A stretch of DNA of 64,000 nt from Haematobia irritans. Lineage: Eukaryota; Arthropoda; Insecta; Diptera; Muscidae. Both the position numbers and the translations under genes were made by a program. The notes beneath the pieces are model-generated. The model was not told the DNA's origin and made no database searches. It saw only the letters and a list, made by a program, of their open reading frames with translations. Location: NCBI RefSeq assembly GCF_050003625.1, contig NC_134397.1:71088669-71152668 (forward strand). The letters are read 5' to 3'. Shown here piece by piece: positions 22,192-31,800 of the stretch. Position 1 is the stretch's first letter; each line of letters begins with the position of its first letter.

Positions 22192-22345
22192 AAGGGTGAT
22201 TTTTTAGCTATTATCTTTTTGGCACGGTTGGTATTCGTTTTTTGTTTTGTTTCACTGTCAACTATTTTCAATTTGGTCTATTTCACCCTGACTCGTCCTA
22301 CAAACAAACAACGCTTGCAAATTATTGAATTTTATTAACAAAATT
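22192..22345 (+). mobile_element. DD41D-related end fragment
   Basis: Starts AAGGGTGATTTTTTAGCTAT after TA (22190-22191). Past a diverged leader it contains CAACGCTTGCAAATTATTGA, matching the first codons of the DD41D transposase gene at 18521. Only the left about 150 bp survive. It marks the outer left side of the giant inverted repeat that begins near 22508. Confidence 0.65.
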
Positions 22346-22539
22346 CGTGCTCTTTTAAGTCCATCCCTTCTTGGAGCAAGCAGCGAAGACAGGATATGGG
22401 TAAGGTCTACGCATCAATAAAGAAAATTGGGGGTAACAACATCAGAAACACGGCAATAATTAAAGACAGTGTTGGCAACATTCTAATATCGCCATCATCA
22501 CAACTCAATAGGTGGCGCGAATAATATATCGAACAACAG

Positions 22540-23421
22540 TGTACCCTCCACAACAGCACATGGCAACGTGAACTTCACTACGAAACGAAATACTGGACAT
22601 TTCAGTAGAGCCTCCAACGACTGCGTAAATCGAAACCAAGCTACTACAGCTCAAAAATGGGAAATCCGCAGGTCGGGCGATATCTCTGCCGAGCTCCTTA
22701 AGTACAGAGCATCGACATTAGCCCAGCCACTTTATAGAGTAATAAGAACAGCGTGGGTCACAAACAATATACCACATGGCAACGTGAACTTCACTTACAA
22801 AACGAAATACTGCACATTTCAGTAGAGCCTCCAACGACTGCGGAAATCGAAACCGCGCTACTACAGCTCAAAAATGGGAAATCCGTAGGTCCGGCGATAT
22901 CCTTGCCGAGCTCCTTAAGTACGGAGCATCGACATTAGTCCAGTCACTTAATAGAGTAATAAGAACAGCGTGGGTCACAAACAATATACCAATACAATGG
23001 AAGAAAGGAGTTATAATCACAATCCCCAAAAAAAGGAGATTTGAGCGAATGTAAAAATTGGAGGGGAATAACCTTATTAAACTCCATAGCCAAGCTCAGG
23101 GCAACACTGTTACGCAACCGTATCACCCCCGCCGTGGAAAGTATACTTCGAAAGGAACAAGCGGGTTTCAAAAAAGGTAGATCTTGCTCAGACCACATAA
23201 ACACTCTGCGGGTTATCATAGAACAATCAAGAGAGTTCAACTCCCAACTATATATCCTGTTTGTCGACTTCGAACGCGCCTTCACAACAGTATCAAGAGA
23301 GGCGCTCTGGGTAACACTAGCGGCAAAGCGTTTCCCAGATAAAATAATAACACTTATCCAAAAACTCTATAACTCTTCTGAGAGTAGGGTACGGTTCAAC
23401 AATGCCGAAAGCCTAGCTTTT
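22540..23421 (+). pseudogene. Non-LTR retrotransposon reverse transcriptase fragment (left arm)
   Basis: At 23041-23409 the translation reads CKNWRGITLLNSIAKLRATL, then RKEQAGFKKGRSCSDHINTL, then LYILFVDFERAFTTVSREAL. These are the early blocks of a LINE reverse transcriptase, including motif A with its catalytic Asp (FVDFERAF). Upstream frames carry the TAEIETALLQLKNGKSVGP region, typical of the segment before the palm, but in another frame. The YxDD motif and everything downstream are absent, because a mariner begins at 23423. The clade cannot be fixed from this piece. Confidence 0.8.
22557..22988 (+). repeat. 216-bp tandem duplication inside LINE fragment
   Basis: CACATGGCAACGTGAACTTC occurs at 22557 and 22773, and the following about 216 bp to AACAATATACCA is repeated with scattered changes. 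The right arm (29290-29480) has the segment only once, so the duplication came after the inverted repeat formed, or was lost there. Confidence 0.8.
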
Positions 23422-23422
23422 A

Positions 23423-23914
23423 ACAGGTTGGCTGATAAGTCCCCGGACTGACACATAGATGGCGTCGCTAGTATTAAATGCATATTATTTTTATATAGTA
23501 CCAACCTTCAAATGATTCGTGTCAAAATTTGACGTCTGTAAGTCAATTAGTTTGTGAGATAGAGCGTCTTTTGTGAAACAACTTTTGTTATTGTGAAAAA
23601 AATGGAAAAAAAAGGAATTTCGTGTTTTGATAAAATACTGTTTTCTGAAGGGAAAAAATACGGTGGAAGCAAAAACTTGGTTTGATAATGAGTTTTCGGA
23701 CTCTGTCCCAGGGAAATCAACAATAATTGATTGGTATGCAAAATTCAAGCGTGGTGAAATGAGCACGGAGGACGGTGATCGCAGTGGACGCCCCAAAGAG
23801 ATGGTTACCACGAAAACATCAAACAAATCCACAAAATGATTTTGAATGACCGTAAAATGATGTTGATCAAGATAGCAGAGGCCTTAAAGATATCAAAGGA
23901 ACGTGTTGGTCATG
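23423..23914 (+). mobile_element. Himar1-type mariner, 5' fragment (left arm)
   Basis: Starts ACAGGTTGGCTGATAAGTCC right after a TA in the LINE (23421-23422). It runs through the 5'UTR and N-terminal coding region, with a one-base frame loss near 23810 (TTKTSNKSTK), and breaks off at GAACGTGTTGGTCAT, where the GTGTGTGAAAATAAAT end of the inner fold-back element begins. Confidence 0.88.
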
Positions 23915-24195
23915 TGTGTGAAAATAAATTATAATGGATCTCGTTATAAAACCACAAAATAAGCGCCCACTATATGTCAAATTTGGAACTAAAGTTACAT
24001 TATAATGGATTTATGGTCAAAAAATAATTGTAACAAAATGCACAAAACGCGCAAATTAGTTAAAATAATATATCAGATTGTATAATATAGGTCGAACTCT
24101 ATCCAAAAAGGCGTACCAATACTCCATAACAATCAGTGGTGTGGAGATATGGCCACTTTTATACAGAGGGTCACAGACTGCAAACAAACAAGTGT

Positions 24196-26312
24196 GGGTT
24201 GACAAAACCAACTGGGAATGGAAGTAGAAATCGGGATCTACCAAACAACACAAGCCTTGTGTTCCAGACCCGCTGGGGAGCCGAGATATTGGCCACTTTG
24301 TGTTATGGGCCACTCATCCTGGAAAGAAATTTCCAAATTTCTTCCAAAGGGAAATATGTGGTCTGACCGAACTAACGTGGAATGGAAGTAGAAACCGAGA
24401 TCTACTCAAAAACACAAACCTTGTGTTCCAGACCCGCTGGGGACCCGAGATATTGGCCATTTTGTGTTATGGGCCACTCATCCTGGAAAGAAATTTCCAA
24501 ATTTCTTCCAAAGGGAAATATGTGGGCTGACCAAACTAACGTGGAATGGAAGTAGAAACCGAGATCTACTCAAGCACATAACTCATGTGTTCCAGACCCG
24601 CTGGGGAGCCGAGATATTGGCCATTTTGTGTTATGGGCCACTCATCCTGGAAAGAAATTTCCAAATTTCTTCCGAATGGAAATATGTGGGCTGACCATAC
24701 CAACGTGGAATGAAAGTAGAAACCGAGGTCTACTCAAGCACATAACTCATGTGTTCCAGAATCGCTGGGGTGCCGAGATATTGGCCACTTTGTGTTATGG
24801 GCCACTCATCCTGGAAAGAAATTTCCAAATTTCTTCCAAAGGGAAATATGTGGGCTGACCAAACTAACGTGGAATGGAAGTAGAAACCGAGATGTATTCA
24901 AACACACAACCCTTGTGTTCCAGACCCGTTGGGGACCCGAGATATTGGCCACTTTGTGTTATGGGCCACTCATCCTGGAAAGAAATTTCCAAATTTCTTC
25001 CAAATGGAAATATGTGGGCTGACCAAACCAACGTGGAATGGAAGTAGAAACCGAGATCTACTCAAGCACATAACTCTTGTGTTCCAGACCCGCTGGGGAC
25101 CCGAGATATTGACCATTTTGTGTTATGGGCCACTCATCCTGGAAATAAATTTCCAAATTTCTTCCAAATGGAAATATGTGGGCTGACCAAACCAACGTGG
25201 AATGGAAGTAGAAACCGAGATCTACTCAAGCACATAACTCATGTGTTCCAGACCCGCTGGGGAGCCGAGATATTGGCCATTTTGTGTTATGGGCCACTCA
25301 TCCTGGAAAGAAATTTCCAAATTTCTTCCGAATGGAAATATGTGGGCTGACCATACCAACGTGGAATGAAAGTAGAAACCGAGGTCTACTCAAGCACATA
25401 ACTCATGTGTTCCAAAATCGCTGGGGTGCCGAGATATTGGCCACTTTGTGTTATGGGCCACTCATCCTGGAAAGAAATTTCCAAATTTCTTCCAAAGGGA
25501 AATATGTGGGCTGACCAAACTAACGTGGAATGGAAGTAGAAACCGAGATCTACTCAAGCACATAACTCATGTGTTCCAGAATCGCTGGGGTGCCGAGATA
25601 TTGGCCACTTTGTGTTATGGGCCACTCATCCTGGAAAGAAATTTCCAAATTTCTTCCAAATGGAAATATGTGGGCTGACCATACCAACGTGGAATGAAAG
25701 TAGAAACCGAGATCTACTCAAGCACATAACTCATGTGTTCCAGACCCGCTGGGGAGCCGAGATATTGGCCATTTTGTGTTATGGGCCACTCATCCTGGAA
25801 AGAAATATCCAAATTTCTTCCAAATGGAAATATGTGGGCTGACCAAACCAACGTGGAATGGAAGTAGAAACCGAGATCTACTCAAGCACATAACTCATGT
25901 GTTCCAGACCTGCTGGGGACCCGAGATATTGGCCATTTTGTGTTATGGGCCACTCATCCTGGAAAGAAATTTCCAAATTTCTTCCAAAGGGAAATATGTG
26001 GGCTGACCAAACTAACGTGGAATGGAAGTAGAAACCGAGATCTACTCAAAAACACAAACCTTGTGTTCCAGACCCGTTGGGGACCCGAGATATTGGCCAC
26101 TTTGTGTTATGGGCCACTCATCCTGGAAAGAAATTTCCAAATTTCTACCAAATGGAAATATGTGGGCTGACCAAACCAACGTGGAATGGAAGTAGAAACC
26201 GAGATCTACTCAAGCACATAACTCATGTGTTCCAGAATCGCTGGGGTGCCGAGATATTGGCCACTTTGTGTTATGGGCCACTCATCCTGGAAAGAAATTT
26301 CCAAATTTCTTC
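24196..26312 (+). repeat. 164-bp satellite array, left arm (about 13 copies)
   Basis: The unit contains GTGTTATGGGCCACTCATCC, then GAAAGAAATTTCCAAATTTC and ACGTGGAATGGAAGTAGAAA. Identical motifs recur every 164 bp (24300, 24464, 24628, 24792, 24956, 25120 and so on to 26268). The period is not a multiple of three, and each unit's frame stops at GTGGGCTGA, so the recurring 76-codon frames are not genes. Each unit holds a short dyad, GAAATTT-CC-AAATTTC. Subtypes alternate (AATCGCTGGGGTGCC versus ACCCGCTGGGGACCC), implying unequal exchange. Confidence 0.92.
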
Positions 26313-26891
26313 AATAATTGAATTGAATGATTTCAAATTGTATTCAAATATAATTCTAATGTTTATGGAAGTGTTCAATATTCTCCATTCCCTCGAAATT
26401 CTTTTTTTATTACTTGTTGGTTTAGTCGTTGCTCTTAGCAAAAAACTCTAAAAACGTTAGAGAAAATAATTCAATAACACAGTACTTCGATTTAAGAAAG
26501 TGAATAAGATTGTACTTCAATTTAAGAAACCTTAATAAGACTGTACTTCGATTTAAGCAATTTTAGCCACATTTCTTGTACGATATCATGCATTACAATT
26601 AAAAAAAACTCAAAGTTTAAAACAAATTCAATATATTACATTAAATACGCATTAACAATATTGTACAATTTTTAAATTGATCAATGGAATATATAAAAAG
26701 TATAATTTGAAATTTTGTTATGGTATATTGTCTCGTTAATAACTTTTTATTTCATAAACAAATTTAATATGTTAAATCAATATGTAATTAATACCTGTCG
26801 ACAAAAAATACGTAAAGGAGATAAAAATATATTGTTTTAAACATTTTCAAAAAGTTTCATTTTTGAGATTTTACACTAAGGTCAAAAGTCC
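26313..26891. other. Spacer at centre of giant palindrome
   Basis: AT-rich single-copy sequence between the two satellite arms, with weakly repeated TTTGATTTAAG-like stretches (GTACTTCGATTTAAG near 26484 and 26546). No coding frame of note. It would form the loop of a hairpin transcript. Confidence 0.6.
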
Positions 26892-27740
26892 CGCTAGTTG
26901 CACAAAGTGAATAATATCTCGGCTCCCCAGTGGGTCTGGAGCCCACAAGGTTTGTGTTTTTGAGTAGATCTCGGTTTCTACTTCCATTCCACGTTGGTTT
27001 GGTCAGCCCACATATTTCCATTTGGACGAAATTTGGAAATTTCTTTCCAGGATGAGTGGCCCATAACACAAAATGGCCAATATCTCGGGTCCCCAGCGGG
27101 TCTGGAACACATGAGTTATGTGCTTGAGTAGATCTCGGTTTCTACTTCCATTCCACGTTGGTTTGGGTCCCCAGCGGGTCTGGAACACATGAGTTATGTG
27201 CTTGAGTAGATCTCGGTTTCTACTTCCATTCCATGTTGGTTTGGTCAGCCCACATATTTCCATTTGGAAGAAATTTGGAAATTTCTTTCCAGGATGAGTG
27301 GCCCATAACACAAAGTGGCCAATATCTCGGGTCCCCAACGGGTCTGGAACACAAGGGTTGTGTTTTTGAGTAGATCTCGGTTTCTACTTCCATTCCACGT
27401 TAGTTTGGTCAGCCCACATATTTCCCTTTGGAAGAAATTTGGAAATTTCTTTCCAGGATGAGTGGCCCATAACACAAAATGGCCAATATCTCGGGTCCCC
27501 AGCGGGTCTGGAACACAAGGTTTGTGTTTTTGAGTAGATCTCGGTTTCTACTTCCATTCCACGTTAGTTTGGTAAGACCACATATTTCCCTTTGGAAGAA
27601 ATTTGGAAATTTCTTTCCAGGATGAGTGGCCCATAACACAAAGTGGCCAATATCTCGGCTCCCCAGCGGGTCTGGAACACAAGGCTTGTGTTGTTTGGTA
27701 GATCCCGATTTCTACTTCCATTCCCAGTTGGTTTTGTCAA
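26892..27740 (-). repeat. 164-bp satellite array, right arm (about 5 copies)
   Basis: The same units as the left array in reverse orientation, with motifs at 27639, 27475, 27311 and so on. One unit carries an extra partial duplication (27085-27240) in which the TCTGGAACACATGAGTTATG segment is present twice. Fewer copies than the left arm, so the hairpin would have unpaired repeat loops. Confidence 0.9.
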
Positions 27741-27976
27741 CCCACACTTGTTTGTTTGCAGTCTGTGACCCTCTGTATAAAAGTGGCCATATCTCCACAC
27801 CACTGATTGTTATGGAGTATTGGTACGCCTTTTTGGATAGAGTTCGACCTATATTATACAATCTGATATCTTATTTTAACTAATTTGCGCGTTTTGTGCA
27901 TTTTGTTACAATTATTTTTTGACCATAAATCCATTATAATGTAACTTTAGTTCCAAATTTGACATATAGTGGGCGC

Positions 27977-28744
27977 TTATTTTGTGGTTTTATAACGAGA
28001 TCCATTATTATTTATTTTCACACACATCTTTTTTTTTTTCTTCATATGGGGCCGTTTTGCCGCGATTTCGACCTTCAAACGCTCCAATAACGCCATATAA
28101 TAGTCGCTGTTGATGGTTTTTCCCTTCTTCCAAAAAACAGAGGCCATTACTTTGCCAGCGGACTTTTGAGTCTTTCCACACTTCGGAGACGGTTCACCGG
28201 TCGCTGTCCACTCAGCCGACTGTCGATTGGACTCAGGAGTGTAGTCATGGAGCCATGTTTCATCCATTGTCACATATCGACGGAAAAACTCGGGTGTATT
28301 ACGAGTTAACAGCTGCAAATACCGCTCAGAATCATCAACACGTTGTTGTTTTTGGTCAAATGTGAGCTCGCGTGGCACCCAGTTTGCACAGAGCTTCCGC
28401 ATATCCAAATATTGATGAATGATATGACCAACAAGTTCCTTTGGTATCTGTAAGGCCTCTGCTATCTCGATCAACTTCATTTTACGATCATTCAAAATCA
28501 TTTTGTGGATTTTTTTGATGTTTTCGTCGGTAACCACCACTTTCGGGCGTCCACTGCGTTCACCGTCCTCCGTGCTCATTTCACCACGCTTGAATTTTGC
28601 ATACCAATCAATTATTGTTGATTTCCCTGGGGCAGAGTCAGGAAACTCATTATCAAGCCAAGTTTTTGCTTCCACCGTATTTTTCCCCTTCAGAAAAAAG
28701 TATTTTATCAAAACACGAAATTCCTTTTTTTTCATTTTTTGCAC
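27977..28744 (-). pseudogene. Mariner transposase N-terminal half fused to fold-back sequence
   Basis: A 255-codon open frame whose start reads MQKMKKKEFRVLIKYFFLKG. Residues to about 115 form the bipartite helix-turn-helix DNA-binding domain, followed by the first catalytic block VTMDETWLHDY. It has a small deletion (the WDAHGIIFIDYLE stretch is missing after VMASVFW) and stops matching mariner at KRPHMKKKK. The last 16 residues (MCVKINNNGSRYKTTK) are read from the end of the fold-back element. The second and third Asp are absent, so it cannot be catalytic, but the DNA-binding half is uninterrupted. Confidence 0.8.
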
Positions 28745-28905
28745 AATAACAAAAGTTGCTTCACAAAAGACGCACTATCTCACAAACTAATTGACTTACA
28801 GACGTCGACACGAATCATTTGAAGGTTGGTACTATATAAAAATTATATGCATTTAATACTAGCGACGCTATCTATGTGTCAGACCGGGGAATTATAAGCC
28901 AACCT
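28028..28905 (-). mobile_element. Himar1-type mariner, 5' fragment (right arm)
   Basis: Mirror of the left-arm fragment: the 5' end is near 28905 (reverse of GGTTGGCTTATAATTCCCCG), 3'-truncated at 28028. It retains about 390 bp more coding sequence than the left copy. Against the left arm, the LINE/mariner junction lacks about 39 bp (GGGTACGG...TTTTAACA), consistent with a small deletion rather than an independent insertion. Confidence 0.85.
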
Positions 28906-29519
28906 ACTCTCAGAAGAGTTATAGAGTCCTTGGATAAGTGTTATTATTTTATCTGGGAAACCCTTTTCCGCTAGTGTTACCCAGAGCGCCTCTCTTGATA
29001 CTGTGTCGAAGGCGCGTTCGAAGTCGACAAGCAGGAGATATAGTTGGGAGTTGAACTCTCTTGATTGTTCTATGATAACCCGCAGAGTGTTTATGTGGTC
29101 TGGATCTACCTTTTCTGAAACCCGCTTGTTCCTTTCGAAGTATACATTCCACGGTGGGGGTGATACGGTTGAGTAACAGTGTAGCCATGAGCTTGTCTAT
29201 GGAGTTTAATAAGGTTATTCCCCTCCAATTTTTACATTCGCTCAAATGTCCTTTTTTGGGGATTGTGATTATAAACTCCTTCCTTCCATTGTATTTGTAT
29301 ATTGTTTGTGACCCACACTGTTCTTATTACTCTATAAAGTGACTGGGCTAATGTCGATGCTCCGTACTTAAGGAGCTGTAGTATCGCGGTTTCGATTTCC
29401 GCAGTCATTGGAGGCTCTACTGAAATGTCCAGTATTTCGTTTTGTAAGTGAAGTTCACGTTACCATGTGCTGTTGTCGAGGGTACGCTGTTGTTCGATAT
29501 AATATTCCCGCCACCTAAC
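28906..29519 (-). pseudogene. Non-LTR reverse transcriptase fragment (right arm)
   Basis: Reverse-oriented copy of the left-arm LINE piece. The translation from 29245 reads CKNWRGITLLNSIDKLMATL and RKEQAGFRKGR, then shifts frame. It ends at GCCACCTAAC near 29519, matching the left outer boundary. It lacks the 216-bp duplication seen in the left arm. Confidence 0.8.
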
Positions 29520-29799
29520 AAATGGCGGAAAAAATATACAGATTTAAGACTTCAAATCAAGGCGTTATTTCATCATATACACGATATATTTATAATTTCT
29601 CTAAAACTCAAACAAAATTGGTTCTCATACATCCAGAATCTGATCTAGCCTTCATAGGTAGAATCTTTAAGTTTATCTTTGAACTGATTTGCTTGGGAGA
29701 CAATTTGTCATCAAACCCCCTGATATCTTATATATTATCAAGAAACCCCCTACGACGAAGAGTTTTCAAAGTAAACTATTATATTTGATTTATGCTGGT
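29520..29799. other. Short unique interval in Pkc intron 1
   Basis: AT-rich with ATATATT tracts; no exon recognised. It separates the giant palindrome from the tandem-repeat end fragment at 29800. Confidence 0.35.
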
Positions 29800-29854
29800 G
29801 GGTATTTAAGATTCGGCCCGGCCGAACTTACAGCTGTATATACTTGTTTAACCT
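29800..29854 (-). repeat. Terminal fragment of the tandem-repeat element
   Basis: Only the hairpin end remains: GATTCGGCCCGGCCGAACTT, then ACAGCTGTATATACTTGT, the reverse form of the 5' terminus seen at 2270. The dyad TTCGGCC-CGGCCGAA is preserved though the rest of the element is gone. Confidence 0.65.
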
Positions 29855-30029
29855 AACTAGGGCAAGCAAACTTTAAGCAAGGGTAATCCACGAGGTGATG
29901 CTCTATTAACTAAAATTGTTTCACTTTCCGTAATCCTATTTGATAAATCTATATATCCCACCATGCCAATCATAGCACTTAAACTGAAAATGTAAATGTA
30001 AATTTGATACAATTAAATAATTTACTTAC

Positions 30030-30183
30030 CAAAATGAGATTCATCAACATCGATCGACACATAGGGATCTATTAATTGTTCATCGGCTAATTTACCGAAT
30101 GTTAAATTGTGGCGTTTTTGAAAATCTGTTGGGCGTAAACCGCTCGCCTCGCAGACTTTTATTTGTAATTTACCCGTAAACAT
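30030..30183 (-). CDS. Pkc98E: Protein kinase C exon 1: start codon and first half of C2 domain
   Basis: ATG at 30183-30181. The 51-codon exon reads MFTGKLQIKVCEASGLRPTD, then FQKRHNLTFGKLADEQLIDP and YVSIDVDESHF, ending with one base of a split Asp codon and the donor GGTAAGTAAA. This is the opening of an N-terminal C2 domain: G-K-L-Q-I-K-V, then L-R-P-T-D, then the D-P-Y-V-S-I-D-V-D strand, as in PKC-epsilon family members. Conventional PKCs have C1 first, so starting with C2 marks a novel PKC. The product is a cytosolic diacylglycerol-activated Ser/Thr kinase. This start is chosen because the C2 fold begins immediately and the upstream 700 bp looks like 5'UTR. Confidence 0.92.
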
Positions 30184-30950
30184 CGTCGTATGTGGAAGCT
30201 GTTGTATATATTGTTTTTGTTTTTTTTTTTGATTTGTGTATTTTTTTTCACTTTCACTTGCTTGTGTGTAAAACTATATTTACACTTTGGTTTTGTTGTG
30301 ATACACTCTTTTATTGTATTTTGTCCTTTTTGGCGTTTTGTTTTCTATCTTTAGCTTGGTGTTGCTTATTTGGGTTCTTCGTTTTTCGTTTGTTCGTTTG
30401 CTTCCTGATGTGTGCGTTTTGTTGTTGTTGTGTGTGTGTTACGTTGCGTTACGTTTTTGCGCGTTTATGGCTTTGTATGTGTTTTAATGTTGAGATTATT
30501 CAAACGGAAACGTAATAAAAGAGAAACGGATACGGATCCAAGGTGAAAATACGTCTACGTGTATTTGGGCACGGATGTTAACAAATTGTAAATAAATTAG
30601 ACTAAGTGGAACGAACGATTTGTGATGCTACAACAATGTCGGTGATGAAGATGGACTCACGAAAATGTTCGACAACGAACAAACGCCACCACCGTACACC
30701 AACAAGCCAAACTCATGCACACTCGCCCGCGCGCGCCACACACACACACACACAGTACTCCTCAACACAGAAACAAATGTTTGGTCGTTAAAAAAATGAA
30801 ACAAAACAAACCACAACAAACACAGTGACACAGTTAGCAGTTAACAGTTGCGAACGACTGTTGCTCTTGTACTATTTCGTTTGATTTTCAGAGTCGTTAA
30901 ATAACAGCGACGGCGTCTATGAACTGGATTGGCTTCGGCAATGTGAACAT
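30184..30950 (-). promoter_or_regulatory. Probable Pkc98E 5'UTR and promoter-proximal region
   Basis: Read on the minus strand, this stretch differs from its surroundings: CA/AAC-rich, (GT)8-like and GCGCGCGCGGGCG tracts near 30720-30750, repeated AACAACAACAAAACG, and no transposon similarity. Fly leader sequences often look like this. It leads without break to the ATG at 30183. I cannot place the transcription start, and a non-coding leader exon boundary is possible. Confidence 0.5.
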
Positions 30951-31800
30951 ACGAAGGTCGCCCGCGTTCTGTGTGAGGAGAATTGGAGGGATTTTTAGTT
31001 TCTTCTTCTATAATACTTGGATTTATTTGAAATGTTTTTTCTCTTCCTTTCAATATGTTCGTCTATTCGGTTTTATTTATTGTGTTTCCCTTCTCGTTTA
31101 AAGCTCTCGTTTTTTGTTCTGCAAACAAATAAAAAAAAACAGAGAGAATATGATGCAACCATGCCTATTCAATGAACAAGGCTATAAAACGAATTTAGTA
31201 AAAGCAAAAAAAAAAACGGATGATGGTGACTGCGACATCATTGTATTAAAAACAACTGGATACAAGAGGAATCAGTCGAGTGGCTTTCGTATATGCTCCA
31301 CACTACACTCTATGGAAATATTCAAATGCTTCTATGCAAGACTAGACTAACACCACCACACAACACATCATTGCTGCTGCTATTTGCTGTTGCTACTGCT
31401 GGCTCAGGAACAAAAATGTACTTGAATTGTATTTGTTATGTTTTATCAGTTATCTTATGTTTTTCTAGTTTAGGTCTGAACTTATACTACACGACGACCA
31501 AGTTTTTGTGAAGGCTATAGAATCGCCTAACCTCTTCTCGATATGGGTCAATTTTTGCTGCTCGTTTCTTTATTTTATTTTGTATGTTTTTGTTTTTCTT
31601 CTTTTTTACCCACATGATATACAAGTAGAGTATATGAACATAATCAAAGGGAATATCTTACATACATATATACACTGGCGATCAAAACTGAGTTCATGGC
31701 TTGAATATTTTTACTAATAGTGGTATAACTTCCCCTATTTGGCTTCCCGCATTTGGCTGATATTTTCAGTGATTAAATTGCGAAATGTAACAAACACGAT
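30951..31800. other. Intergenic or upstream region without recognised gene
   Basis: Unique sequence upstream of the kinase leader. Short open frames here have no recognisable domain. It contains an ACCACCACACAACACATCAT tract near 31350 that could be regulatory; nothing firmer can be said. Confidence 0.4.

Larger units (their letters stand above)
23915..28027. mobile_element. Inner fold-back element with satellite arms
   Basis: The core of the giant palindrome. Its outer ends are GTGTGTGAAAATAAATTATA (left) and the same sequence inverted at 28027 (right, one base different). Then come about 280 bp of inverted unique sequence (GCGCCCACTATATGTCAAAT; GGTCGAACTCTATCCAAAAA) and inverted 164-bp arrays around the spacer 26313-26891. 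Long terminal repeats made partly of tandem units are the layout of Drosophila FB/fold-back transposons; relation to that family is inference. No transposase frame is visible. Confidence 0.7.
22508..29519. repeat. Giant nested inverted repeat in Pkc intron 1
   Basis: Sequence from 22508 to 26312 is mirrored, with deletions, by 29519 back to 26892 around an AT-rich spacer of about 580 bp. From outside in, both arms carry the same layers: a LINE reverse-transcriptase fragment, the 5' part of a Himar1-type mariner, about 280 bp of unique sequence, and a 164-bp satellite array. Outer ends match (ATAGGTGGCGCG at 22508; GCCACCTAAC at 29510). Total span is about 7.0 kb. The arms are unequal: the left has more satellite copies and a 216-bp tandem duplication in the LINE; the right keeps more mariner sequence. 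If the kinase pre-mRNA is transcribed through it, the intron would contain a hairpin of over 2 kb. Confidence 0.88.
12463..30183 (-). other. Pkc98E: Pkc98E gene, 5' part (gene span within window)
   Basis: Four exons on the minus strand join in frame: 30183-30030 (ends after codon base 1), 22098-21847 (again base 1), 18166-18045 (codon boundary) and 12536-12463 (base 2). Each junction has GT-AG borders: donors GGTAAGTAAA, GGTAAGT, GGTAAGTTT and GGTATGC; acceptors TTGCAG, TTTCAG and TTCCAG. Total visible coding length is 602 nt. The order C2 domain, pseudosubstrate, C1A is diagnostic of novel PKCs of the epsilon/eta class, and Pkc98E is the Drosophila member. The rest of C1A, C1B, the kinase domain and the C-terminal tail must lie beyond the left edge, because I find no further exon between 12462 and 1. 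Confidence 0.88.

Noticed and set aside
24136..26451. Serial 76-codon frames that look like a repeated small gene family
   Set aside because: The 164-bp satellite period is not a multiple of three; each frame restarts and stops at the same place in each repeat, and the mirrored array gives the same frames on the other strand.
30192..30515. 107-codon plus-strand hydrophobic frame
   Set aside because: It is the complement of the CA/AAC-rich kinase leader; low complexity, no domain, antisense to a well-supported gene.
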